Origin: JBBQZL01 sp038207745
GTDB lineage: Bacteria; Actinomycetota; Thermoleophilia; Solirubrobacterales; 70-9
Direction: 5' to 3'
NCBI GenBank assembly: GCA_038207745.1
Contig: JBBQZL010000078.1
Coordinates: 1-11,320 of the forward strand
DNA: 11,320 nucleotides
In this document: piece by piece, positions 1 to 10,225 of the stretch
Position numbering within the stretch: position 1 is the first letter of the stretch
How the letters are laid out: every line of letters starts with the position of its first letter
Position numbers and translations under genes: made by a program
The notes under the pieces: model-generated
Databases searched by the model: none
Seen by the model: the letters and a program-made list of their open reading frames with translations, nothing else
What the model was told of the DNA's origin: nothing

Positions 1-21
1 CTTCACAGAGCCATTTCGGGC

Positions 22-70
22 CACGCGCCGTCTGACATATCTGGTTGGACGGCGTCGTGTGGTATTTTTT
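22..70 (+). terminator. attenuator-like hairpin with T-run upstream of rpoB
   Basis: Positions 26-32 (CGCCGTC) pair perfectly with 48-54 (GACGGCG). The stem extends through a G-U pair and, across one bulged C at 56, by CAC (22-24) with GTG (57-59). A TTTTTT run follows at 65-70, five nucleotides after the hairpin. This resembles an imperfect intrinsic terminator between the expected upstream gene rplL (outside the window) and rpoB. In Escherichia coli a partial terminator at this place lowers rpoBC expression relative to the ribosomal proteins; the same role here is inference. The 15-nt loop and the gap before the T-run weaken the call. The same stretch also holds an extended -10-like TGGTATTTT (60-68), so a promoter reading is possible. 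Confidence 0.4.
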
Positions 71-95
71 CGGGTCGCGCGTTGTTGTCGACCCG
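71..95 (+). other. 7-bp hairpin in the rpoB leader
   Basis: CGGGTCG (71-77) is perfectly complementary to CGACCCG (89-95), with an 11-nt loop. It follows the T6 run directly and has no T-run after it, so it is not an ordinary terminator. It could stabilise the 5' end of a processed rpoB message or be chance. It ends 55 nt before the rpoB start codon. Confidence 0.3.
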
Positions 96-136
96 TTGCC
101 CGCATCCGCGCAGTTCTAACCCCCCTCTGACCGCCT

Positions 137-142
137 GAGGAG
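137..142 (+). promoter_or_regulatory. ribosome binding site of rpoB
   Basis: GAGGAG lies 8 nt before the TTG at 151. An in-frame TGA at 136-138 excludes any start further upstream, so this site together with that stop fixes TTG as the rpoB start. Confidence 0.8.
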
Positions 143-150
143 TCGCCGCC

Positions 151-3100
151 TTGGCACGATCTATCGCTGCCCCCGTAGTCCGCAGGAGTTTCTCACGACT
201 TCAGAACCCACTCGAAGTCCCACACCTGATCGACATCCAACGACGTTCCTTCAGGGAACTCACGGATCCAAAGAAAGGTCTCCTCAGGGAGACCATCAAC
301 GACATTTCCCCGATTGAGGATTACACGGGAAATCTCGCGATCGTTTTTGGTGAGTTCGAGTTTGATGATCAGTCGCGCACGATCGAAGAATGTAGGGAGA
401 AGGACCAGACCTACTCTCGGCCGCTGAACGCGACCGTCGCCTTCCAGAACAAGGAAACGGGCGAGATCCGTGAGCAGACCGTCTTCCTCGGGGATTTCCC
501 GTGGATGACTGATCGCGGAACATTCATCATCAACGGCACCGAGCGTGTCGTCGTCACCCAGCTCGTCCGTTCACCGGGCGCCTATGTGATGAACCCGAAG
601 GATCGGGAGAAGCAGGTCTTCATCGCCAACCTGATGCCGGCCCGCGGGTCCTGGCTCGAGTTGGAGATCGACAAGAAGGGACGCGTCTTCGTCCGGATCG
701 ACCGCAAGCGCAAGCTGCCGGTCACCGTTCTGCTGCGCGCCATGGGATATGTGGAGGACAAGCAGCTCCTCGACATGTTCGACAACTCGGTCTACATGCA
801 GCACACGATTCTCGGTGACACCGAGGCGACCAAGACCGAGGAAGGTGCCCTGATCGAGCTGTTCAAGAAGCAGCGTCCGGGCGAGCCGCCCTCGGTTGAC
901 GCCGCCAAGAACCTGCTCGAGCAGCTCTTCTTTGATCCGAAGCGCTACGACCTCACCCGGGTCGGCCGCTACAAGCTCAATGCTCGTCTCGATCTCGACA
1001 TTGATCTCGACACCCGCGTTCTCACCCACGACGACATCATCGCCCTGGTCAAGGAGCTCGTGAGCCTCCCGAAGATCCTCGGTATTCCCGAGACGATCGA
1101 CGAGGAGAACCCGATCAAGGATTACGCCGCGGAGGCGCTCACCTACCCGCGCGAGCTGGTCTCCGACCACCTCGACGAGTACGAGCACTTCGGCAACAGA
1201 CGCCTGCGCACCGTCGGCGAGTTGATCCAGGAAGCGTTCCGGATCGGTCTCTACCGGATGGAGCGCGTGGTTCGCGAGCGGTTGACCACCGACGACACCG
1301 ACGCAACGACGCCACAGTCGATCATCAACATCCGTCCCGTGGTTGCTGCGCTGAAGGAGTTCTTCGGTTCTTCCCAGCTCTCGCAGTTCATGGACCAGAC
1401 CAACTCCCTGTCGGGCCTCACCCATCGCCGTCGCCTTTCGGCGCTCGGTGCCGGTGGCCTGACCCGTGAGCGTGCACCGATCGAGGTTCGCGACGTGCAC
1501 CCGACCCATTACGGGCGGATGTGCCCGATCGAGACCCCGGAGGGCCCGAACATCGGCCTGATCGGCTCGCTCTCCTCATACGCCCAGGTTTCGGAGCACG
1601 GCTTCGTGACGACGCCGTACCGGATCGTCCGCGGAGGCGTGGTCACCGACGAGATCATTCATCTCGACGCGACCCAGGAAGAGGAAAAGATCATCGCCCA
1701 GGCAAACGCCGAGGTTGATCCGAAGACGAACAAGCTGAAGGGTCCAGGCGTCTTCTGCCGTGCCCGTGAAGGCGAAGTCGTTTCGGCGTCACCCAAGGAA
1801 GTCGACCTGATGGACGTCTCACCGACGCAGATCTGGTCGGTTGCGACGGCGCTGATCCCATTCCTCGAGCATGACGACGCAAACCGTGCCCTGATGGGCT
1901 CGAACATGCAGCGTCAGGCCGTGCCGCTTCTGAAGCCCGACCCGCCTTTGATCGGCACGGGCATGGAGCGCCGCGCCGCGGAAGACACCGGCGACGTGAT
2001 CCTGGCCGACGAATCCGGGCAGATCGCCTACGTCGACGCCGAGAAGATCGTTCTCACCTCGAGCAAGAACAAGTACGAGTACCCACTCCAGAAGTTCCTG
2101 CGCTCGAACCAGGGAACGATCATCCACCAGCGTCCGATCGTCAACACCGGACAGAAGGTCAAGAAGGGCGATGTGCTCGCCGATGGCTCTTCCACCGGTG
2201 GCGGCGAGATCGCACTCGGCAAAAACCTGATGGTCGCCTTCATGTCCTGGGAGGGTTACAACTTCGAGGACGCGATCATTCTCTCCGAGCGCCTGGTCAA
2301 GGACGACGAGCTCACCTCGATCCACATCGAGGAATACGAGATCGACGCCCGGACGACCAAGCTCGGTGACGAAGAGATCACCCGGGACATTCCCAACCGT
2401 TCAGAGGAAAGCCTCCGCAACCTCGACGAGCGCGGCATCGTCCGCGTCGGCGCCGAGGTTGTCTCAGGTGATCTCCTCGTCGGCAAGGTCACGCCGAAGG
2501 GCGAGACCGAGCTGACCGCGGAAGAGAAGTTGATCCGCGCGATCTTCAAGGAGAAGGCCCGCGAGGTTCGCGACACCTCCCTGAAGGTGCCGCACGGCGA
2601 GGGCGGAGTCGTCATCGACGTGCTCACGTTCAGCCGTGACGGTGGAGACGACCTCTCCCCGGGAGTCAACGACCTGGTTCGCGTCTACGTTGCGACCAAG
2701 CGCAAGATCTCGGAGGGCGACAAGCTCGCCGGACGACACGGCAACAAGGGTGTTATCTCCAAGATCGTCCCCGAAGAGGACATGCCCCACCTCGCGGACG
2801 GCACCCCGGTCGACGTGATTCTCAACCCGCTCGGAGTGCCGAGCCGGATGAACATCGGCCAGGTGCTCGAGACTCATCTCGGATGGGTTGCAGCCAACGG
2901 TTGGTACGACGATGGCTCGGAGTCCTACAAGCAGTCGAAGGAGAACGGGTCAAACCGCGTTTACGTGGCCACCTCGGTCTTTGATGGCGCATCGGTCAAG
3001 GACGTCGACAACGCCCTGGTCCAGTGGGACAAGGAGAACGTCGAGCGCGGAATCGACTTTGGTGTCGACAAGAGCGCCATCGAAGGTGCCCGTTGTGCCG

Positions 3101-3684
3101 GCACCGTCCAGCTCTACAACGGACGCACAGGCGATCCGTACGAGGGCAAGGTCACGGTCGGGTACATGTACATCCTGAAGCTGCTGCACCTGGTCGACGA
3201 CAAGATCCACGCACGCTCCACGGGCCCGTACTCACTGGTAACCCAGCAGCCTCTCGGCGGCAAGGCCCAATTTGGTGGCCAGCGCTTCGGAGAGATGGAG
3301 GTCTGGGCCCTGGAGGCCTATGGCGCCGCATACACGCTGCAGGAGATGCTCACCGTCAAGTCGGATGACACCGTCGGTCGCGTCAAGGCATACGAGGCGA
3401 TCGTCAAGGGCGAGAACATCCCAGAACCGTCGATTCCGGAGTCGTTCAAGGTGCTCCTCAAGGAGATCCAGAGCCTCTCGCTGGACGTCAACGTGATCTC
3501 TGAAGCCGGAGATATCGAGATTGCCGATGAAGAAGATGACCTCCTCAAGGCAGCTGAGGAATTGGGCATGGACCTGACAGGGGTGCGCGCCGCCGACGGC
3601 AAGAATGCCGCCGCCGACGAGCAGATCCCCGAGGCGTCAGCAGCAGCGGACGCCACCGAAGAAGAAGCAGCAGCAGAGAAGTAG
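151..3684 (+). CDS. rpoB: DNA-directed RNA polymerase subunit beta
   Basis: Beta subunit of the core RNA polymerase; with beta prime it forms the catalytic cleft. It is 1177 residues long, close to actinobacterial homologues (about 1160-1180) and well short of E. coli RpoB (1342), so the two large proteobacterial insertions are absent. The rifampicin-binding region runs from about G406 to L437 and is followed by the conserved HYGRMCPIETPEGPN. NFEDAI is at 704-709 and GDKLAGRHGNKGVIS at 856-870. The C-terminal FGGQRFGEMEVWALEAYGA that contacts beta prime is intact. The last ~35 residues are an Ala/Glu-rich acidic tail. The start is TTG, forced by an upstream in-frame stop and supported by GAGGAG. 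rpoC follows after 76 nt in the same orientation. Asp415, His425 and Ser430 (E. coli D516, H526, S531) carry the rifampicin-sensitive residues, but three other positions in the region differ from E. coli (see findings). Confidence 0.99.
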   Translation: MARSIAAPVVRRSFSRLQNPLEVPHLIDIQRRSFRELTDPKKGLLRETINDISPIEDYTGNLAIVFGEFEFDDQSRTIEECREKDQTYSRPLNATVAFQNKETGEIREQTVFLGDFPWMTDRGTFIINGTERVVVTQLVRSPGAYVMNPKDREKQVFIANLMPARGSWLELEIDKKGRVFVRIDRKRKLPVTVLLRAMGYVEDKQLLDMFDNSVYMQHTILGDTEATKTEEGALIELFKKQRPGEPPSVDAAKNLLEQLFFDPKRYDLTRVGRYKLNARLDLDIDLDTRVLTHDDIIALVKELVSLPKILGIPETIDEENPIKDYAAEALTYPRELVSDHLDEYEHFGNRRLRTVGELIQEAFRIGLYRMERVVRERLTTDDTDATTPQSIINIRPVVAALKEFFGSSQLSQFMDQTNSLSGLTHRRRLSALGAGGLTRERAPIEVRDVHPTHYGRMCPIETPEGPNIGLIGSLSSYAQVSEHGFVTTPYRIVRGGVVTDEIIHLDATQEEEKIIAQANAEVDPKTNKLKGPGVFCRAREGEVVSASPKEVDLMDVSPTQIWSVATALIPFLEHDDANRALMGSNMQRQAVPLLKPDPPLIGTGMERRAAEDTGDVILADESGQIAYVDAEKIVLTSSKNKYEYPLQKFLRSNQGTIIHQRPIVNTGQKVKKGDVLADGSSTGGGEIALGKNLMVAFMSWEGYNFEDAIILSERLVKDDELTSIHIEEYEIDARTTKLGDEEITRDIPNRSEESLRNLDERGIVRVGAEVVSGDLLVGKVTPKGETELTAEEKLIRAIFKEKAREVRDTSLKVPHGEGGVVIDVLTFSRDGGDDLSPGVNDLVRVYVATKRKISEGDKLAGRHGNKGVISKIVPEEDMPHLADGTPVDVILNPLGVPSRMNIGQVLETHLGWVAANGWYDDGSESYKQSKENGSNRVYVATSVFDGASVKDVDNALVQWDKENVERGIDFGVDKSAIEGARCAGTVQLYNGRTGDPYEGKVTVGYMYILKLLHLVDDKIHARSTGPYSLVTQQPLGGKAQFGGQRFGEMEVWALEAYGAAYTLQEMLTVKSDDTVGRVKAYEAIVKGENIPEPSIPESFKVLLKEIQSLSLDVNVISEAGDIEIADEEDDLLKAAEELGMDLTGVRAADGKNAAADEQIPEASAAADATEEEAAAEK

Positions 3685-3693
3685 CGGGAAGTC

Positions 3694-3720
3694 GGTGACC
3701 GGGTTTGCCACCCGGTCGCC
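3694..3720 (+). other. strong intercistronic hairpin between rpoB and rpoC
   Basis: GGTGACCGGGT (3694-3704) pairs with ACCCGGTCGCC (3710-3720) as 11 continuous base pairs with one G-U, closed by the 5-nt loop TTGCC. It begins 9 nt after the rpoB stop. The sequence after it (AACCACCTGC) has no T-run, so it should not act as a standard intrinsic terminator. RNA processing, message stabilisation or partial attenuation between the subunits are possible roles; none is shown by the sequence. Confidence 0.6.
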
Positions 3721-3760
3721 AACCACCTGCAACTTCACTCAATAGAGAACGGACTGAGAA

Positions 3761-7792
<4,032 letters not shown>

Positions 7793-7798
7793 TCGCAT

Positions 7799-7816
7799 CG
7801 CCCGGGTGGCCGGGCG
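7799..7816 (+). terminator. GC-rich hairpin directly after rpoC
   Basis: CGCCCGG (7799-7805) pairs with CCGGGCG (7810-7816) around a GTGG loop, 7 bp and perfect, starting 6 nt after the rpoC stop. No T-run follows, so it may be a tail-less terminator or a 3'-end stabiliser acting with the next hairpin. Confidence 0.4.
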
Positions 7817-7830
7817 CGAGCGAGCATCAG

Positions 7831-7872
7831 GGGGCGCGGCAGACTCAGGTCCGTCGCGCCCTTCCTGTTCTC
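7831..7872 (+). terminator. probable intrinsic terminator of the rpoBC operon
   Basis: GGGGCGCG (7831-7838) pairs with CGCGCCCT (7855-7862), including one G-U. The stem can continue inward with GC/GT and GAC/GTC across single mismatches to a short loop. The tail TTCCTGTTCT is T-rich though broken by C and G. It lies about 40 nt after the rpoC stop and before the monooxygenase promoter, so ending the rpoBC transcript is the natural role. This is the best terminator candidate in the window. Confidence 0.6.
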
Positions 7873-7888
7873 CTGGCTGCGCAGCCAG
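7873..7888. promoter_or_regulatory. perfect 16-bp palindrome in the monooxygenase promoter
   Basis: CTGGCTGCGCAGCCAG is a perfect inverted repeat. It ends one base before the candidate -10 hexamer TATTGT (7890-7895), so it fills the region between -10 and -35. This is a classical place for a repressor operator. It could instead fold as a 6-bp RNA hairpin at the tail of the rpoC terminator region. The sequence alone does not decide between the two. Confidence 0.4.
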
Positions 7889-7889
7889 C

Positions 7890-7895
7890 TATTGT
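7890..7895 (+). promoter_or_regulatory. candidate -10 of a leaderless monooxygenase transcript
   Basis: TATTGT fits the TAnnnT -10 pattern and sits 8 nt before the ATG at 7904. No Shine-Dalgarno sequence precedes that ATG. Transcription would begin at or within a base or two of the start codon. No convincing -35 element is visible. Confidence 0.4.
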
Positions 7896-7903
7896 CTGGG
7901 CCG

Positions 7904-9271
7904 ATGACGACCGCTGCAGAACTCACCCGCCAGGCAGATCGGACATGCGTGATCGGAGCCGGTCCCTCGGGGATCACCGCCTGCAAGTCGTTGCAGGGCC
8001 GCGGCATCGAGTTCGACTGCTTCGAGAAGGGCTCAGAGGCGGGTGGTGTCTGGCGATATCGCAATGACAATCAGATGTCGTCGGCGTATCGATCGCTGCA
8101 CATCAACACCTCTCGTGAGCAGATGCAATATGCGGCGTTTCCGATGCCGGATGACTATCCCGACTACGCGGGCCACGAGCTGCTCGCCCAGTATTTCGAT
8201 GCCTACGTCGATCACTTCGGATTCCGCGATTCGATCAGTTTCAGGACCGAGGTCCTCAGCGTTGAGCCTGGAGACGACCACACCTGGCAGGTGACCACCC
8301 AGGACCGCGACGGAGAGCGGGAGACGCACGCGTACGCCTCCGTGATCGTCGCCAACGGACACCACTGGGATCCGCGGATGCCGGAGCCCTCATTTCCGGG
8401 ATCGGGCGAATTCGAGGGCGAGCAGATCCACGCCCATCACTACCGCGAAACCGACATCCTCGAAGACAAGCGCGTTCTGATTCTCGGGATCGGCAACTCG
8501 GCCTGCGATATCGCGGTCGAGAGTTCGCGGATCGCAGACAAGACCTTCCTGGCGATGCGCCGCGGCGCCTACATCATGCCCAAGTACCTGCGCGGCAGAC
8601 CAACCGACGAGCTGAGCGGTGACCTTGCCTCGAGGATGCCGATATGGGTGCAGCGCAAGTACCTCGAACTGGAACTCAAGAACGCTGTCGGCACGATGAC
8701 GCAATATGGGCTTCCCGAGCCTGACCACAAGTTGCTCGAAGCACATCCGACGGTCTCTTCTGAGCTGCTGCCGAGGCTGGGTCACGGTGACATCACGGTG
8801 AAGCCGAACATCGATCACCTCGACGGTGACTCGGTCGTCTTCGTCGACGGCAGCTCCGAGAAGATCGACCTGATCATCTACTGCACCGGCTACCGGATCA
8901 CCTTCCCCTTTCTCGATCCGGGCGTGATCGATACCGAGGACAACAGGGTTTCCCTCTACCGGCGAACCGTTCCGGTGGACCGCCCGGGCCTCTACTTCAT
9001 CGGCCTGATCCAGCCCCTCGGCGCGATCATGCCGCTTGCCGAGCTGCAATCCGAGTGGGTGGCCGATCTGGTTGATGGCTCCGCAGTGCTCCCCCCCCGG
9101 CGGGAGATGCTCGATGACATCGAGCGCGACGAGCAGGCGATGGCGAAGCGCTATATCGCCTCCAAGCGCCACACGATCCAGGTTGACTTCCATCCATACG
9201 CACGGCAGCTTCGCAACGAGCGCCGGATTGGGATCGAGCGCGCGCAGAGCCATCTGGCAGCAGCGCACTGA
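7904..9271 (+). CDS. class B flavin-containing monooxygenase (FAD/NADPH-dependent)
   Basis: Predicted soluble flavoprotein of 455 residues that would use NADPH and oxygen to oxidise a soft nucleophile (N or S) or a ketone; the substrate cannot be read from sequence. The FAD-binding Rossmann motif is VIGAGPSG at residues 16-23. The family signature FxGxxxHxxxY is exact at 170-180 (FEGEQIHAHHY). The NADPH-binding motif is GIGNSA at 195-200, and the TGY motif conserved in FMOs is at 328-330 (YCTGYR). Length matches bacterial FMOs (about 440-500). ATG at 7904 is chosen because 11 residues then precede the Rossmann strand and it sits 8 nt after a -10-like TATTGT; an in-frame TTG at 7892 would overlap that hexamer. 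It lies between rpoC and rpsL, an unusual place, and nothing around it hints at its substrate. It is convergent with the small gene downstream (20-nt gap). Confidence 0.93.
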   Translation: MTTAAELTRQADRTCVIGAGPSGITACKSLQGRGIEFDCFEKGSEAGGVWRYRNDNQMSSAYRSLHINTSREQMQYAAFPMPDDYPDYAGHELLAQYFDAYVDHFGFRDSISFRTEVLSVEPGDDHTWQVTTQDRDGERETHAYASVIVANGHHWDPRMPEPSFPGSGEFEGEQIHAHHYRETDILEDKRVLILGIGNSACDIAVESSRIADKTFLAMRRGAYIMPKYLRGRPTDELSGDLASRMPIWVQRKYLELELKNAVGTMTQYGLPEPDHKLLEAHPTVSSELLPRLGHGDITVKPNIDHLDGDSVVFVDGSSEKIDLIIYCTGYRITFPFLDPGVIDTEDNRVSLYRRTVPVDRPGLYFIGLIQPLGAIMPLAELQSEWVADLVDGSAVLPPRREMLDDIERDEQAMAKRYIASKRHTIQVDFHPYARQLRNERRIGIERAQSHLAAAH

Positions 9272-9291
9272 CCTTTGAGCGTCGCGGTCGG

Positions 9292-9615
9292 CTACCGCCT
9301 TCGTGACGGCATCGGGCGAGGACCCCGCGGTGCATGGGGATGCGCCCTCGGCCTGACGGTTCTCGTCCGCGGGCTGGGTGGGCATCCCGGAATCGGCCGT
9401 GCTCCGGCGCTGTGAGGACCGCGCCTTGGTCCCCGGGGACGATGGGGAGGACGCCGCGATCGCCTGCGCCGGCGGAAGCCGGAATCCGAGTCGTCAGCGA
9501 TCTCGGGCTCAGGATTGTCGTAGGACTTCCCGGCCCACCAGACCAGCCAGAGGGATGCAAGCACCGGGATCTTCACGATCACGATCAGGAAGAAGATGGG
9601 TAGAAAGCCGTCCAA
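9292..9615 (-). CDS. small membrane-anchored Arg/Pro-rich protein, function unknown
   Basis: Predicted 107-residue protein. Residues 3-27 form one hydrophobic segment (GFLPIFFLIVIVKIPVLAS, then LWLVWWA), followed by an acidic stretch (about 33-45, EPEIADDSDS) and a highly basic Arg/Pro-rich C-terminal half containing PRGPRRGPH. The TTG start is the only option, because a TAG lies four codons upstream in frame. No Shine-Dalgarno is visible, but TAGACT (9625-9630, minus strand) sits 9 nt before the start as a leaderless -10 candidate. The hydrophobic N-terminus and the PRGPRRGPH element resemble small hypothetical proteins I recall from Thermoleophilia; that is memory, not a search. The far C-terminus is low complexity and partly reflects GC-rich sequence. 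The overlapping + strand frames show no protein-like features. It lies 45 nt downstream of the HAD gene on the same strand. Confidence 0.6.
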   Translation of the reverse strand: MDGFLPIFFLIVIVKIPVLASLWLVWWAGKSYDNPEPEIADDSDSGFRRRRRSRRPPHRPRGPRRGPHSAGARPIPGCPPSPRTRTVRPRAHPHAPRGPRPMPSRRR

Positions 9616-9624
9616 GATCGGTTC

Positions 9625-9630
9625 AGTCTA
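9625..9630 (-). promoter_or_regulatory. candidate -10 for the small membrane protein
   Basis: On the minus strand TAGACT fits TAnnnT and ends 9 nt before the TTG at 9615. No -35 resembling the consensus is present at 16-18 bp, so the gene could equally be read through from the HAD gene upstream. Confidence 0.25.
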
Positions 9631-9660
9631 AACGGGGCGGCAGCCGGCCGGGACGAGCTC

Positions 9661-10173
9661 TCAAGCCCCGGCACGTCCCTCACGCGCCATCCCCCTGGCC
9701 CAGGCCTCGAGGGCCTCGGTGTGGGCCTCTTCGATCCCCAGCGCGGAATCGGTTGGGATCAACAGGGTCGGTGCGCCGCGTTCCTGGCGATCACGAGCCC
9801 ACTCGTAGCAACTGGGGTCGAACGAGTCATCGATCCAGGCCAGCGGGCGATCACCGCCAAACCGGTCGAGTGGCCCCAGCTTCCAGTGCGCGCTTCCGAA
9901 CCGGGCATCACCCCCAAAGGTGATCACCGGAAGCTCGGGTATTCCGAGCAGGAGCGGAAGGTGGTCGTTGGCCCGCGCCTCCCATCCCGTGGCCCAGACC
10001 AGGTCGTAGTGCTCAGCCAGTCGGAGCAGGCGTCCACCCGCTGCAAGCGAGATGCAGTGGAGGGAGCCATCGATCAACTCGAACTTCGCGGTGGTTCGCG
10101 CCGGCGGCGAATCAAAGCCGAAGAGGCTGATCACGCCGTCCACGTCGACGGCAAGGATGGGTCGATCGGGCAT
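9661..10173 (-). CDS. HAD-fold protein of the HAD_SAK (RNA-repair-associated HAD) type
   Basis: Predicted 170-residue stand-alone HAD-like hydrolase. Motif I is DVDGV with Asp10 (nucleophile) and Asp12 (acid/base). Motif II is probably Thr62 in VWATGWE. A lysine at 98 may serve as motif III, and motif IV is WIDD with Asp115 and Asp116 for magnesium. The WATGWE and WIDDSFD spacing recalls the HAD domains found with Swiss-army-knife RNA-repair proteins, but here no partner domain or RNA-repair neighbour is present. The domain is probably an active phosphatase; substrate unknown. A start at ATG 10173 puts the first beta strand at residue 6, as expected. The longer in-frame form from 10233 would add 20 unconserved-looking residues and overlap the rpsL start. 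TACTCT lies 6 nt upstream of the ATG with no Shine-Dalgarno, suggesting a leaderless transcript. Divergent from rpsL. Confidence 0.85.
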   Translation of the reverse strand: MPDRPILAVDVDGVISLFGFDSPPARTTAKFELIDGSLHCISLAAGGRLLRLAEHYDLVWATGWEARANDHLPLLLGIPELPVITFGGDARFGSAHWKLGPLDRFGGDRPLAWIDDSFDPSCYEWARDRQERGAPTLLIPTDSALGIEEAHTEALEAWARGMAREGRAGA

Positions 10174-10179
10174 GGCGGG

Positions 10180-10185
10180 AGAGTA
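10180..10185 (-). promoter_or_regulatory. candidate -10 of the leaderless HAD transcript
   Basis: On the minus strand TACTCT lies 6 nt before the ATG at 10173, the ideal spacing for transcription to start at the A of the start codon. A TTCACG 16 bp further upstream (minus strand, 10202-10207) matches the -35 consensus at four of six positions. Confidence 0.45.
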
Positions 10186-10211
10186 CGCGACCCGTCTTCG
10201 TCGTGAATCTG

Positions 10212-10217
10212 TACCAT
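10212..10217 (+). promoter_or_regulatory. candidate -10 of a leaderless rpsL transcript
   Basis: TACCAT sits 8 nt before the GTG start of rpsL at 10226 and is preceded by TG. No Shine-Dalgarno is visible between it and GTG. No good -35 is seen. It faces away from the HAD promoter in the same 52-bp gap. Confidence 0.4.
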
Positions 10218-10225
10218 TCGCCGCC

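Noticed and set aside
571..1509. A 312-codon open frame on the minus strand
   Set aside because: Antisense to rpoB with mirrored composition (repeated Val/Leu/Asp/Glu) and no recognisable domain.
7892..7903. Upstream TTG start for the monooxygenase
   Set aside because: It adds only four residues, falls inside the -10-like hexamer and has no Shine-Dalgarno; ATG at 7904 is preferred.
9334..9603. Plus-strand frame opposite the small membrane protein
   Set aside because: Low-complexity Arg/Pro/Gly composition with no hydrophobic segment or motif; the minus frame has a coherent membrane segment.
9721..10206. Plus-strand frames across the HAD gene
   Set aside because: The minus-strand frame has clear HAD motifs; the plus frames are its shadows.
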